Origin: Flavobacterium sp.
Lineage (GTDB): Bacteria; Bacteroidota; Bacteroidia; Flavobacteriales; Flavobacteriaceae
NCBI RefSeq assembly: GCF_013823965.1
Contig: NZ_PNNA01000038.1
Location: 1-46,897, forward strand
DNA: 46,897 nucleotides
Direction of reading: 5' to 3'
Shown: positions 14,875-24,675 of the stretch, one piece after another
Numbering within the stretch: the first letter of the stretch is position 1
Layout: every line of letters starts with the position of its first letter
The notes under the pieces: generated by a model
The model's database searches: none
Seen by the model: the letters and a program-made list of their open reading frames with translations, nothing else
Told to the model about the DNA's origin: nothing
Translations under genes and position numbers: made by a program

Positions 14875-16326
14875 TTAATACCCTGGGTTTTGGGTTAATT
14901 GCGCATTAGCATCTAATTTATCTTGAGGAATAGGCCATAAAAGTCTATTTTGATTGATATTGGCAGCAAATGGCAGCACATTTCCGTTACCGTCTTTTTG
15001 TTGGGACAATACTTGAATTGCTTTACCCATTCTTTTTAAATCAAACCAACGATCTCCTTCGAAAGCCAATTCCATTAATCTTTCTTCAAGAACTTTATTG
15101 ATTGCATCCGATTGATTGGAAGCGCTAATTGGAGCAATTCCTGCTCTATCTCTAACTTGGTTTACCAAAGCCATCGCTCCGGCAACATTGCCAGTACTAG
15201 CCAAAGCTGCTGCTTTTAGCAATAAAATATCTCCTAAACGAGCTATATAATAGTTTTGATTCCCATTAGTATCTCTCATTTTGTAAGCAAAAGGATAGCC
15301 TGTTGAAGACCAGTAAGTGTCAGCCCAACCTACATTTTCTCTTGTTACGGTTGATGCCAACCTTTGAGTATCGCCATTATTGGTATAAGCTTGAACTAAA
15401 GTATGGGAAGGTGCATTGAATTTTTTCCAATCTGTTCCTATAAACATGAACGTATTCCAGGCACCGATTGGACTGCTCCATCCATCACCGTTAACTTCCC
15501 AAATTGACTCTGCATTTCCTTCGTGTGCGCTGTCAAAAAGATGATCGAAAGTTGGTAAAAGAGTGTAACCACCACCAATAACCACGTCGCAATGTTGAAT
15601 CACTTTAGCCCAATCCGGATTTGGCATCGAGGCATATACTTTTGCAAGAAGAGCGTTGGCCGCCATTTTGTTGGCTTTAAATTTATTGGATGCGTCTGGT
15701 GCTTTTTGAATGGCAACTTGGCAATCGGCAATAATTTGCGCGTATACTTCGGCAACAGGTTTTCTAGCAGGAAATAAAGCGTTGAATGCCGCTTCAAAGT
15801 TTGCACTTGAAATTGAAAAGATCGCTTCTTTTGCTATTGGACAGTCTCCCCATAATTGAACGGCTTGAAAATGATTCAAAGCTCTAATCAAGGAAGCCTC
15901 ACCAATCATTTCATTTTTTCGGGTGGCGCTTAAATCTGTAGCTTGATCCACATAATTAATCACGATATTACAAGTATTGATGTTGTTGTAAATATCATTC
16001 CAATCGCCTTTCATTTGCGAATTTGTAGATAACATTTGGTAAGTTTCATATTGGAAAATGGCAGGATTGTCAGCTCCCATATACGCATTGTCAGATTGTC
16101 CGTCACCCACCAAGAAGAAATCCAATTGCCAATAACCGGAACCAAAAGTTCCATATACGGCATTCATTCTAGATTCGGCAGCAGCTGCATCTTTTATTAC
16201 AACTCCATCGTTTAGGGAAGTTGCTTCTTCCGTAATAGGTTCAGTATCTAAATAATCTGAACAGGATGTTAAAAATACCAGCATTAATGCCGAGAATATT
16301 TTTAAATAATTTTTAAATAATTTCAT
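14875..16326 (-). CDS. susD: SusD/RagB-like glycan-binding lipoprotein
   Basis: Length is 483 residues. The N-terminus MKLFKNYLKIFSALMLVFLTSCSDYLDTEP has a lipobox (LTSC), and the SDYLDTEP start is diagnostic of SusD proteins. TPR-like helices follow, and the C-terminal RWFDLKRMGKA plus LWPIPQDKLDANAQLTQNPGY are the conserved RagB/SusD end. It caps the SusC porin at the outer membrane and binds the glycan. It lies 26 bases downstream of susC, and its downstream neighbours are the GH30 genes. The symbol is generic; it is not the starch-specific SusD. Confidence 0.95.
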   Translation of the reverse strand: MKLFKNYLKIFSALMLVFLTSCSDYLDTEPITEEATSLNDGVVIKDAAAAESRMNAVYGTFGSGYWQLDFFLVGDGQSDNAYMGADNPAIFQYETYQMLSTNSQMKGDWNDIYNNINTCNIVINYVDQATDLSATRKNEMIGEASLIRALNHFQAVQLWGDCPIAKEAIFSISSANFEAAFNALFPARKPVAEVYAQIIADCQVAIQKAPDASNKFKANKMAANALLAKVYASMPNPDWAKVIQHCDVVIGGGYTLLPTFDHLFDSAHEGNAESIWEVNGDGWSSPIGAWNTFMFIGTDWKKFNAPSHTLVQAYTNNGDTQRLASTVTRENVGWADTYWSSTGYPFAYKMRDTNGNQNYYIARLGDILLLKAAALASTGNVAGAMALVNQVRDRAGIAPISASNQSDAINKVLEERLMELAFEGDRWFDLKRMGKAIQVLSQQKDGNGNVLPFAANINQNRLLWPIPQDKLDANAQLTQNPGY

Positions 16327-16352
16327 AACTATATCGTATTTATATTTTAGTA

Positions 16353-19343
16353 TTAAAAATTGGCTTTTAGTCCAAAAATAAATGTTTTAACTTGAGGATA
16401 TGTTCCTAAATCAATACCTTGACCAATTCCTGTGGCATTGTTAAATGCTCCAACTTCTGGGTCAAATCCTTTGTAATTAGTTATTGTATATAGGTTTTGT
16501 CCAGTTACATATACTTTAATTGAATTTAACTTCAATTTTTCCAATTTAAATTGATAGCCTAATGTAACGGCTTTCAAACGAACATAAGAACCATCTTCAA
16601 CAAATCGGTCCGAAACGTGCAAAGCATTTGCGTCGTTCGCTTTTGGAACCTCTGTAATTTGGCCTGCAGTAGTCCATCTGTTCAATACTTCTGTCGATTG
16701 GTTGTTGTAATTATTCATCAACGTTAAATCCATTCTTGAAGCATTAAAAACGTCTCCTCCTTGTGAACCCGTGATTAAAGCATCTAATGTAAATCCTTTG
16801 TAGCTAAAATCGTTGCTTAAACCAAAAGTGAAATTTGGATTAGGATTTCCGATGTTGGTTCTGTCATCTGGAGTAAGCACTCCATCGCCATTGATATCTT
16901 TGTACAATAATGTACCAGTTGCAGGATCTACTTTATCTACTTTATATCCGTAGAAACTTCCTAAAGAACTTCCTTCAGTCAATAGAATTACACTTTCCCC
17001 AACAGAAGTTAAATTTTGAAACGGTAGTTTTTTAAGCAACCCTAATTTAACCACTTTGTTATCATTGAAAGAAATATTGAAATTAGTATTCCATTTGAAA
17101 TCACCTGCCATATTTATGGTGTTTAAACCTAATTCCAATCCTTTGTTTTCAATTTCACCGGCATTATAATAATAGGGTTTTGAAAAACCTGGGAAGTAAA
17201 TGATTTGAAGCAAGTCTTTGGTGTTTTTTTGATATATATCTGCAACAAATTTTATTTTATTGCCAAACAATCCAAGATCCAATCCAAAATTGATATCGGT
17301 TGTGGTTTCCCAATTCAAATCTGGGTTACCAATTTGATCTAATGTTGTTGCATTCGTGGTAGGATTTGTATAGTTCAAATCAAAGCTGGAATAAGCTGGC
17401 AATCCTGACAAATTACCTGTTTTTCCCCAACCACCTCTTAGTTTTAATTCACTGATAGTTTTTGCGTCTTTAAAGAAATCTTCATTAGATACAATCCAAG
17501 CGGCAGAAACTCCTGGGAAAAATCCCCATTTGTGACCTGCAGCCAATTGTGATGCACCACTTTCTCTAAATACTCCATTCAAAATATATTTGTTTTTGAT
17601 GTTGTAAGTGGCTCTTCCGAAATAAGATAAACTTCTTACCTCATTTTCCCTGTTTTCAAAAGATTGATTTTTGGCAGCATTAAAATCATAGCTGGTTTGG
17701 TCAACTGCAAAACCAGTTCCTGAATTTGCATCCCTGGTAAAGTTGTTTTTCTGCATGGACATACCTCCCAATAAGTTTAAATCTGAATTATCAAATTTCA
17801 ATTGATAGTTTAAGGTATTTTCAAAATTCCAATTTGTATTGTTGTCTACCGTGTTGCTACCTCTTCCTTTGTCAGAAGTAGGGTTGTTGTCGCCGTTTCT
17901 TCCCCAAACATTGGTAAATGGATCTACAAACTGAACGTTGTCTGATTTTGTCTTGTCTAACGACACCATTGGTTTCCAAACCAAATTATGCAAAATATTA
18001 ACATCAAAACTAATGCTGCTCAAATATCTGTTTACCGCTGTTTTGTTTTGTCTTGACAACAATGAAACTGGGTTTTCCCATCCTGATTGATAAGGATTTT
18101 CAGCATATTGACCGTCTTTATATCCGTCCATGTAAGATCCATCAGGATTTGTGTCCCTCACATTCAATTGAGAACCCCAAGTAGGCAAAAATGCTGGTGT
18201 TACCAATGCGCTCATAACCGCACCACCTTGTCCCACACTGTTATTGTCACTAATATAAGAACCATCCGATTGAATGATATTCAAGCTTACATCCGTTTTC
18301 AACCAAGAAGTAAGATTGGCATTCACATTAATTTTTCCGGAAAATCTGTTGTATTTTGATGGATTTATGATACCCTCAGTCAGTTGATATCCTAAAGCAC
18401 TATAGAATCTTACTTTATCAGTACCACCGGCATACGAAAAATTGTAATTTTGATCAAGACCAGTTCTCAAAATCTCGTCTTGCCAATTCGTGTTTATTCC
18501 TGTGTATTTTGCATTGTTGGCAGTTGCCAAGTAACTAGGATTGATTTCGTTTATCAATGTTTTGTAATCCGTTAAATTTAAAACGTCTACGTTGCTCACT
18601 GCTTTAGACAAACCTAAATAAGAAGTAAATTGAAAATCATTTTTATTTGATTTCCCTTTTTTGGTAGTAATAACCACAACTCCCGATGAACCATTAACAC
18701 CATATATTGCCGTTGCGGTAGCATCTTTCAAAATGGATAAATCCACAATGTCTTCTGTATTTAAACCAGAAATGTCTTTGGTCTGGATTCCGTCAACAAC
18801 ATACAAAGGAGAGTTTTCAGAATTTATGGAACTAAGTCCTCTAATTCTTACGTCAAAACTTGCGCCTGGTTTTCCTGAAGTTTGAACAACATTTACCCCG
18901 GCAGCATTACCTTGTATGGCTTGGGCAACAGATACAACAGGACGATTTTCAAAGGCATCCGACTTTACTTTAGAAACTGCATTTGTTGAATTTTTCATCT
19001 TCTGGGTTCCATAACCTACATTGATCACTACCTCTTGCAAGGATTGTTGCTCAACCTGAAGTTTTACATTAATGCTTGTTCTACCGTTAATGGGTTCCTT
19101 AACAGAACTATATCCCACGTAACTAAATACTAAAGTACCGCTAGAAGCAGCCTTTATTTCATAAACCCCATCCATATCCGAAGTAGTAGCCTTGGAGGTT
19201 CCTTTAATTAAAATTGTCACTCCTGGAATGGGTAATCCGCTCTCGTCTATTACTTTCCCTTTTATGGAAACATCTTGTGCTTGTCCATAAACTGAAAATA
19301 GAACAGATAATAAACAAAAAATAAATAATTTTGTTAATTTCAT
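16353..19343 (-). CDS. susC: SusC/RagA-like TonB-dependent outer-membrane transporter
   Basis: Length is 996 residues with a signal peptide (MKLTKLFIFCLLSVLFSVYGQAQ). An N-terminal CarboxypepD-regulatory-like domain covers about residues 25-105 (VSIKGKVIDESGLPIPGVT, then DMDGVYEIKA). The plug has VVINVGYGTQKMKNSTNAVS and VRIRGLSSINSENSPLYVVDG. The long barrel ends in TFIFGLKANF with a C-terminal Phe. SusC imports oligosaccharides with TonB energy and is partnered by the SusD encoded next. It is the first gene of the minus-strand cluster and faces a divergent regulator gene across 346 bp. The symbol is generic. Confidence 0.95.
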   Translation of the reverse strand: MKLTKLFIFCLLSVLFSVYGQAQDVSIKGKVIDESGLPIPGVTILIKGTSKATTSDMDGVYEIKAASSGTLVFSYVGYSSVKEPINGRTSINVKLQVEQQSLQEVVINVGYGTQKMKNSTNAVSKVKSDAFENRPVVSVAQAIQGNAAGVNVVQTSGKPGASFDVRIRGLSSINSENSPLYVVDGIQTKDISGLNTEDIVDLSILKDATATAIYGVNGSSGVVVITTKKGKSNKNDFQFTSYLGLSKAVSNVDVLNLTDYKTLINEINPSYLATANNAKYTGINTNWQDEILRTGLDQNYNFSYAGGTDKVRFYSALGYQLTEGIINPSKYNRFSGKINVNANLTSWLKTDVSLNIIQSDGSYISDNNSVGQGGAVMSALVTPAFLPTWGSQLNVRDTNPDGSYMDGYKDGQYAENPYQSGWENPVSLLSRQNKTAVNRYLSSISFDVNILHNLVWKPMVSLDKTKSDNVQFVDPFTNVWGRNGDNNPTSDKGRGSNTVDNNTNWNFENTLNYQLKFDNSDLNLLGGMSMQKNNFTRDANSGTGFAVDQTSYDFNAAKNQSFENRENEVRSLSYFGRATYNIKNKYILNGVFRESGASQLAAGHKWGFFPGVSAAWIVSNEDFFKDAKTISELKLRGGWGKTGNLSGLPAYSSFDLNYTNPTTNATTLDQIGNPDLNWETTTDINFGLDLGLFGNKIKFVADIYQKNTKDLLQIIYFPGFSKPYYYNAGEIENKGLELGLNTINMAGDFKWNTNFNISFNDNKVVKLGLLKKLPFQNLTSVGESVILLTEGSSLGSFYGYKVDKVDPATGTLLYKDINGDGVLTPDDRTNIGNPNPNFTFGLSNDFSYKGFTLDALITGSQGGDVFNASRMDLTLMNNYNNQSTEVLNRWTTAGQITEVPKANDANALHVSDRFVEDGSYVRLKAVTLGYQFKLEKLKLNSIKVYVTGQNLYTITNYKGFDPEVGAFNNATGIGQGIDLGTYPQVKTFIFGLKANF

Positions 19344-19383
19344 TTTTCTAAAAATTTTTGGTTAATAAATTAGTAATTCGAAC

Positions 19384-19391
19384 CAAAAATA
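19384..19391 (-). promoter_or_regulatory. Possible -7 box of the susC operon
   Basis: On the minus strand the bases read TATTTTTG, a match to TAnnTTTG, about 40 bases upstream of the susC ATG. No TTG was found at the expected distance, so an activator may be needed or the site may be wrong. Confidence 0.35.
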
Positions 19392-19440
19392 AAATCATTT
19401 ATTTGTTTTAAGCCCTAAAAATTCCTTACAAAAACAATAC

Positions 19441-19460
19441 AAAGTTCATTTTTGAACTTT
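19441..19460. promoter_or_regulatory. Perfect palindrome, candidate operator in the susC-regulator intergenic region
   Basis: AAAGTTCA-TTTT-TGAACTTT, 8-bp perfect arms, about 50 bases upstream of the putative susC -7 box. This is where an activator dimer could bind. The partner protein is inferred to be the divergent regulator. Otherwise this 346-bp region (19344-19689) is AT-rich with no gene. Confidence 0.4.
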
Positions 19461-19642
19461 ACAAAAACTGAACAAATATTTTTTATTAAATTAATTGTCA
19501 ATAGATTAAAAATAAATTTATGTTATAAACGAAAACATTTGAGATAAAAACAAACACAACATTCCAAAAAAAAGTAATTTAGCTCTGGAAATACGTTTTT
19601 ATGGCAAAAAAATCGAAAAAACGACTGCTTTTTACAAAGAAA

Positions 19643-19654
19643 GAAAACGTTTTC
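19643..19654. promoter_or_regulatory. 12-bp palindrome upstream of the regulator gene
   Basis: GAAAACGTTTTC, a perfect palindrome with a central CG, 36 bases before the regulator start. It resembles LacI-type operators, but no LacI gene is in the window. It could be an autoregulatory site or chance. Confidence 0.3.
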
Positions 19655-19689
19655 GCTTACAAATCAAATCATTACATTTTGAATTAATT

Positions 19690-22557
19690 ATGGGTCGTTT
19701 AAATTTCAACATACTATTATTATTCTTGTTTGCAGCACCTCTTTTTAGTCAGGTAAAAAACATCGGGCTACCAGAAATAACAAATTACAAGAAAACCGAC
19801 TACAAAGGCGGCACTCAAAACTGGAATATTGACCAAGATAAAAACGGAAATCTATATTTTGCCAACAACAATGGCTTATTCCAGTTTGACGGAGCAACAT
19901 GGCACAATTATCCTTTGCCCAATCCGCCTGATACTCGATGCGTAAAAATTGATCCTTCCGGAAAAATTTTTATAGGCGGTTACAGTGAATTTGGATATTA
20001 CAAAGCAAATTCAAAAGGGAAACTAGAATATGTTTCTATTTCAAAACTGGTGAACAAAAAGAAAATTATCGATTTCATCTGGAAAATACATCTTTATAAA
20101 GACGAGGTTGTTTTTCAATCATTTGCCCGAATCTATAGCTACAAAAACAACCGATTAAGTATAGTAGAAGCCCCGGACAGGTTTCAATTTTCTTTTCTGG
20201 CAAACAATCACTTGTATTTACAGGATATTTCCGCAGGTATTCTAGAATACAAGAATGGTAAATTGTACCCCTTGAAAGGAACATCCACTTTTAACAATAC
20301 TGAAATTTGGGGCATGTTTCCTTTGCCCGAGAACAAATTACTCATCGCCACTTTAAACAAAGGCCTTTATGTGTACAAGGATGAAAAAGTTAGTCCCTGG
20401 AATACGGAGGCAAACGCTTTTGTCAAGAAAAACAGTTCTTTAGGAGGCGTATCCTTCAAAGATAAATTCATTGTGTTGAATTCTGTTCTCAACGGAATTA
20501 TAATTTGTGATACCAATGGCAAAATAATTCAACACATCAACCACAAAAAAGGACTTCAAAACAACACTGTTTTGACCTCTTTTATAGACAACAAAAACAA
20601 TCTTTGGCTGGGTCTGGACAATGGTATCGATTTTATAAATGAAAACTCGCCTTTCACCTACTTTGGTTTTAGTTATGGCATTAGTACCGTATATGCATCG
20701 GTTGTGCATAATGGCAAGTTGTATGTTGCCACAAATCAAGGGGTTTTTTATTCGGCGTGGAATACCCCTTTCAGTGAAGAAAATTTTACTTTGTTGGAAG
20801 GGACAACAGGCCAAGCATGGAACATTCAAGTAATTGATGGACAATTAATTTGTGGCAACAATAACGGCGCTTTGGTAATTGAAAAAAACCATTCCGTTAA
20901 AACACTTGACGGCAGAGGATACTTTCGTTTCAAAAAAATTCCAAGCCACCCTAATTATATCATTGGCGCCAATTATAATGGTTTTGCTGTTTTCGAGAGA
21001 ACGGCAAACGGTTTGGAATACCGAAATCAAATTATTGGTTTTGACAAGCCATCCAGTTCTTTCGAGATAGACCAGTCTTTTTTATGGTTAAAAAAAGATG
21101 ATTTAATTTATAAAATGAGTCTTTCCGATGACTTGAAAAAATTCAGTGCAATCAAGACCTATCCAAACTTAACCAACAGCATTAAAGGCATTGGCAACAT
21201 TCAAACGTTGAACAATACCGTTTATTTTCAAACGAACAATCATTTTTATAAATATTCCGATGACCAAGACCTGTTTTTTGAAGACAAAAAAATGTCTGCA
21301 TTATTTAAAGATTTGCCAAAGGTTTACTCTCTTACCGAAGATTCACTGGGCAATATTTGGTATCTTTTTAAAGAATCATTGGGAGTACTGTCAAAAAACA
21401 CCTCTGGCGAATACAAGAACATTGTGGCTCCATTTTCAAGCTTGACCGGAAATTTAAATTTAGTCAACAACTACTTGTCTGTTAACACAATTGATCCCAA
21501 AAACGTATTTATTGGACTAACGAATGGATTGGCCCATTTTGATTTTCATCTTTTGAATAATTCCGTTAGAAAACCCACGGCATTCATCCGAAGTTTTTCG
21601 TTTCCGGGAGACACGCTCCTGTTTGGCAACAGCCAAAACACGTTTGAAAAACAAGAAATTCCATACAAATCAAATCGAGTAAAGTTTACGTTTTCGTCTC
21701 CCAGCTATGAAAACATAGACAATATTGAATTTTCATATTTATTAGAAGGTTTTGATGACAGATGGAGTAACTGGTCTCCCATCACCATTAAAGAGTACAC
21801 CAACTTAAGGGAAGGCAACTACAAAATGAATCTGAAAGTAAGAAACAGCTATGGAATACAATCCGAAGTAACGCAAATTCCATTTACAATTTCTCCGCCT
21901 TGGTACAGACATATTGTGGCTTATTTTTGTTACATCATACTAATTATTGCCATAACGTATTTTATTAGAAATAGAATTATAGCCAAAATACGAAAAAACA
22001 AATATTACGAAACCATCGAACAGCGAAGGCTTTATCTGGAAAAAGAAGCAAAAATCAGAAAAGGTCAATATGATTTAGAAAAAGAAATCGAGCGATTAAA
22101 AAATGACAAGTTGCAAATTAAAATCCTGTCAAAAGACAAAGAATTGGTTACCAATACGCTACAGGTTGTAAAAAAGAACAAAATTCTAAATGGAATTATT
22201 CATAAACTCAAAGACATCAATGCAGATTCATTTGACGAATCCACTAAATTTCAATTCAACAAACTCAACAAAAGCATTGTAAGAGAGGTAAATACAGATA
22301 AAAGTTGGAAAGATCTTGAAAAACACATCAAAAATGTCCATTTTGATTTTCTTAAAAGATTAAAAGAAAAATACCCGACCATTTCCCCTCGCGAATTGGA
22401 TTTATCCACTTATTTACTCATGAATATGTCTACAAAAGAAATTGCAGAAATCATGAACATTTCGAGCGGAGGCGTAGAAGTGTCCCGTTACCGTTTGCGC
22501 AAAAAATTTGGACTCAATAAAAAGGAAAATCTAACTGGTTTTTTGATGAGTATTTAA
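19690..22557 (+). CDS. Periplasmic-sensor/HTH transcriptional regulator of the SusCD locus
   Basis: Length is 955 residues, with signal or anchor MGRLNFNILLLFLFAAPLFS. A beta-propeller sensor region follows (repeats such as NIDQDKNGNLYFANNNGLFQ and ENKLLIATLNKGLYVY, about residues 20-640), then a Y_Y_Y domain (about 660-740, FSYLLEGFDDRWSNWS). One membrane helix comes next (HIVAYFCYIILIIAITYFI, about 742-760), then a cytoplasmic coiled coil rich in Lys/Glu. The C-terminal LuxR-type helix-turn-helix has SPRELDLSTYLLMNMSTKEI and GGVEVSRYRLRKKF. There are no histidine-kinase H, N or G boxes, so the protein is not a hybrid two-component kinase; signalling would be direct, as in SusR-like regulators. 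It is divergent from susC, so control of that operon by a periplasmic oligosaccharide is likely. Confidence 0.87.
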   Translation: MGRLNFNILLLFLFAAPLFSQVKNIGLPEITNYKKTDYKGGTQNWNIDQDKNGNLYFANNNGLFQFDGATWHNYPLPNPPDTRCVKIDPSGKIFIGGYSEFGYYKANSKGKLEYVSISKLVNKKKIIDFIWKIHLYKDEVVFQSFARIYSYKNNRLSIVEAPDRFQFSFLANNHLYLQDISAGILEYKNGKLYPLKGTSTFNNTEIWGMFPLPENKLLIATLNKGLYVYKDEKVSPWNTEANAFVKKNSSLGGVSFKDKFIVLNSVLNGIIICDTNGKIIQHINHKKGLQNNTVLTSFIDNKNNLWLGLDNGIDFINENSPFTYFGFSYGISTVYASVVHNGKLYVATNQGVFYSAWNTPFSEENFTLLEGTTGQAWNIQVIDGQLICGNNNGALVIEKNHSVKTLDGRGYFRFKKIPSHPNYIIGANYNGFAVFERTANGLEYRNQIIGFDKPSSSFEIDQSFLWLKKDDLIYKMSLSDDLKKFSAIKTYPNLTNSIKGIGNIQTLNNTVYFQTNNHFYKYSDDQDLFFEDKKMSALFKDLPKVYSLTEDSLGNIWYLFKESLGVLSKNTSGEYKNIVAPFSSLTGNLNLVNNYLSVNTIDPKNVFIGLTNGLAHFDFHLLNNSVRKPTAFIRSFSFPGDTLLFGNSQNTFEKQEIPYKSNRVKFTFSSPSYENIDNIEFSYLLEGFDDRWSNWSPITIKEYTNLREGNYKMNLKVRNSYGIQSEVTQIPFTISPPWYRHIVAYFCYIILIIAITYFIRNRIIAKIRKNKYYETIEQRRLYLEKEAKIRKGQYDLEKEIERLKNDKLQIKILSKDKELVTNTLQVVKKNKILNGIIHKLKDINADSFDESTKFQFNKLNKSIVREVNTDKSWKDLEKHIKNVHFDFLKRLKEKYPTISPRELDLSTYLLMNMSTKEIAEIMNISSGGVEVSRYRLRKKFGLNKKENLTGFLMSI

Positions 22558-22687
22558 TCTAAACCAGCTACGTTGGAATAAACCATAAACCTGGCAGTTT
22601 GTCCAAACCCAAACCTTGAAAGCTGCAGAAAAAGTGTAATAGTAAGCCAAAAGACCATGCGTTTTCAAGTCCTGTTTAAACAAGAAC

Positions 22688-22720
22688 AAAAAAGACCATC
22701 GGCAAACCGATGGTCTTTTT
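22688..22720. terminator. Bidirectional terminator between convergent genes
   Basis: AAAAAGACCATCGG-CAAA-CCGATGGTCTTTTT has a strong stem with A and T runs on both sides, so it can serve the plus-strand regulator gene and the minus-strand PepSY-like gene. The 22558-22687 spacer shows nothing else. Confidence 0.85.
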
Positions 22721-22746
22721 AAAATAAGATTGGAAATGATTACTTC

Positions 22747-23937
22747 TTAATCATTTTTTACGCTCACAAATGCTCCGGCAGCGGTAAAATATAATTTTAA
22801 TTTAACCCCATTGGCCGAAATAATCGTAACATCATAACTTCCGTCAGATTCTAAATGGGCTTCTTTTATGGTCGCTCCGGCATAATTTGTGGCAATGTAT
22901 GTTTTAATATCGGTTATTAAATCGGCCACGACAACAGCAACCGTTCCAGATGAATAATTATTATTAGAGTCAGAACCTACCACGAAGGCACCCGCAGCGG
23001 TAAAATTCAATTCTATTCTAACTCCTGCTGCAGTAGTAATATGCAGTTCGAAACCACCATTCCAGTCTTTTTCTGCCGATGTAATGGTCGCGCCTGCATA
23101 ATTGGTAGTGATGTAAGTGGTAATTTCTGTCAATAAATCGGCAACAGCAATTGGAGTTTCATCATTGGAATGATTATTCCCGTTAGAACTTACCGAAACA
23201 AAATCACCGGCAGCACTAAAATTCAAATTCAGTTTAGCTCCTGCAGCTGTTGTGATAAACACGTCAAAACTACCATCAGACTCTTTATGAGCAGACGTAA
23301 TTGTAGCCCCTGCATAAGTGGTCGTAATATATGCTGTTATGCTTGTGGCCAAATCAGCAATGGCAACTGGTGTTTGACTGCTGGCATGATTGTGTTTGTG
23401 GTTCCCATTTGCCCTGAAAATACGCGCAGATTCAAACGTTCCATCGGCTTTAAAATCCAATTTGAGTTTACTTCCATCGGCAGCAGTGATTAAAACATCA
23501 AAACTTCCGCCAGTTTCTGAATGGGCAACATTTATTGTGGCACCCGGATAATTGGTAGAAATATAAGTCGTTATTGCTGGCAATAAATCGGCAATGGTAA
23601 CTGCTGTTTCAGTTTTTGCAGACACTAGAGTCCCTTTGGCAGTAAAATTTAGTTTTGCCTTGGCATTACTCGTTTTTGCCGTTGTTCCAGTAGCCAAAGC
23701 CACATAAGCCACATACGTCCCGTCCGAGTTCAAGTTCACTTCGGTTGTGGTAGATCCTGCGTATTTCGACGTGATATAACTTGTAATGGTTGTTGGCAAC
23801 GCAGCAGCAGCAACCACTTCATAAGTTGAGGCTACAGCAGTGGTGCTTGAACCAGATGAAACAGGTTCATTGTTAGAACAACTTAACATCATACATGAAA
23901 GTACAAATCCAATTAGGGGTTTTTGCGTATTTTTCAT
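22747..23937 (-). CDS. Lipoprotein with five PepSY-like (beta-lactamase-inhibitor-like) repeats
   Basis: Length is 396 residues. The lipobox MLSC is in MKNTQKPLIGFVLSCMMLSCSNN. Five repeats of roughly 65-75 residues follow, each with the pattern ADL...I..YI...YAGATI..A......F.V.I....G.K..L.F.A.G.F, starting near residues 47, 108, 190, 260 and 330. Linkers are Asn/His/Ser-rich (NHKHNHASSQ). The fold resembles the PF11396 PepSY-like group of periplasmic proteins in Bacteroidota, usually of one to three repeats and unknown function. Repeats 3, 4 and 5 are closest to each other, which points to recent tandem duplication. It is probably anchored in the periplasm or at the surface. It is not part of an obvious operon. 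Confidence 0.8.
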   Translation of the reverse strand: MKNTQKPLIGFVLSCMMLSCSNNEPVSSGSSTTAVASTYEVVAAAALPTTITSYITSKYAGSTTTEVNLNSDGTYVAYVALATGTTAKTSNAKAKLNFTAKGTLVSAKTETAVTIADLLPAITTYISTNYPGATINVAHSETGGSFDVLITAADGSKLKLDFKADGTFESARIFRANGNHKHNHASSQTPVAIADLATSITAYITTTYAGATITSAHKESDGSFDVFITTAAGAKLNLNFSAAGDFVSVSSNGNNHSNDETPIAVADLLTEITTYITTNYAGATITSAEKDWNGGFELHITTAAGVRIELNFTAAGAFVVGSDSNNNYSSGTVAVVVADLITDIKTYIATNYAGATIKEAHLESDGSYDVTIISANGVKLKLYFTAAGAFVSVKND

Positions 23938-24111
23938 TTGCTTAAAAATTAAAGGTTAGGTAAAATTTATACCATATTTTTCAACTGATTTTATAATTCT
24001 ATTATTGCTTGTCGTATAAAACAATCCGTAACAAAATTACCCTACCTGTTTCTTTAATTTTTTTTCGAAGATTTTTGATTTTTTTTGTAAAAAAGAATGT
24101 CAGCGTCGAAT

Positions 24112-24627
24112 TTACCTTCCAAAATCATCTTGCAAACGAACAATGTCCTCTTCATCCGATGGGTTTTCAGGATCGGTATGTTGCCAAATTTCGGCTACAA
24201 TTCCCCAAGAATCAAGACCAATTAAGCGATGGCGTTCTCCCTTGTCCATTTGGATAAAAGTTCCCGGCTCCAGTTGTTGAATTTCTCCTTCTTGATCTGT
24301 ATCACTGATTTTAACCCCAACAACTCCTGCAAGTATTTTCCATATTTCGGCTCGGCGATAGTGAAATTGCCAAGACAATCTTTTGTTTGGAGCAACCACA
24401 AGAATTTTTGGACTCAATTTATTGGTAATTTGAATTTCGGACATTTCAAGTTGCGGAAAAAATTTAGCTGCAAAAGCACCGGCTTGGCTTTCATCAATTA
24501 CAAAAAAACCTCCCCAAGGACGGGTTTCGTCTTGTTTGATGACCGTAAAGTTTTCTTTTTTCAATGCTTCGGCGATTTGTTCAAAAACAGCCTTTTTTTC
24601 TAGATTATTTGGTAAATTGAAATTCAT
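24112..24627 (-). CDS. Cupin protein, class II phosphomannose-isomerase-like
   Basis: Length is 171 residues with no signal peptide. The conserved segments are RPWGGFFVID (about 36-45), PKILVVAPNKRLSWQFHYRRAE (a cupin strand pair with metal-binding His), and the second cupin motif PGTFIQMDKGERHRLIG. This is the MPI-type cupin layout. Class II enzymes interconvert mannose 6-phosphate and fructose 6-phosphate, but many short members have unproven activity. It lies next to a GH92 alpha-mannosidase remnant, which makes a past link to mannose metabolism plausible (inference). Confidence 0.72.
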   Translation of the reverse strand: MNFNLPNNLEKKAVFEQIAEALKKENFTVIKQDETRPWGGFFVIDESQAGAFAAKFFPQLEMSEIQITNKLSPKILVVAPNKRLSWQFHYRRAEIWKILAGVVGVKISDTDQEGEIQQLEPGTFIQMDKGERHRLIGLDSWGIVAEIWQHTDPENPSDEEDIVRLQDDFGR

Positions 24628-24675
24628 TGTAATGTCTATTTATTTTAAAATTTGATTTGATTATTGACCAACATC

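Noticed and set aside
19643..19654. LacI-type operator call
   Set aside because: The palindrome fits by shape, but no LacI-family gene is in the window, so it is kept only as a low-confidence site.
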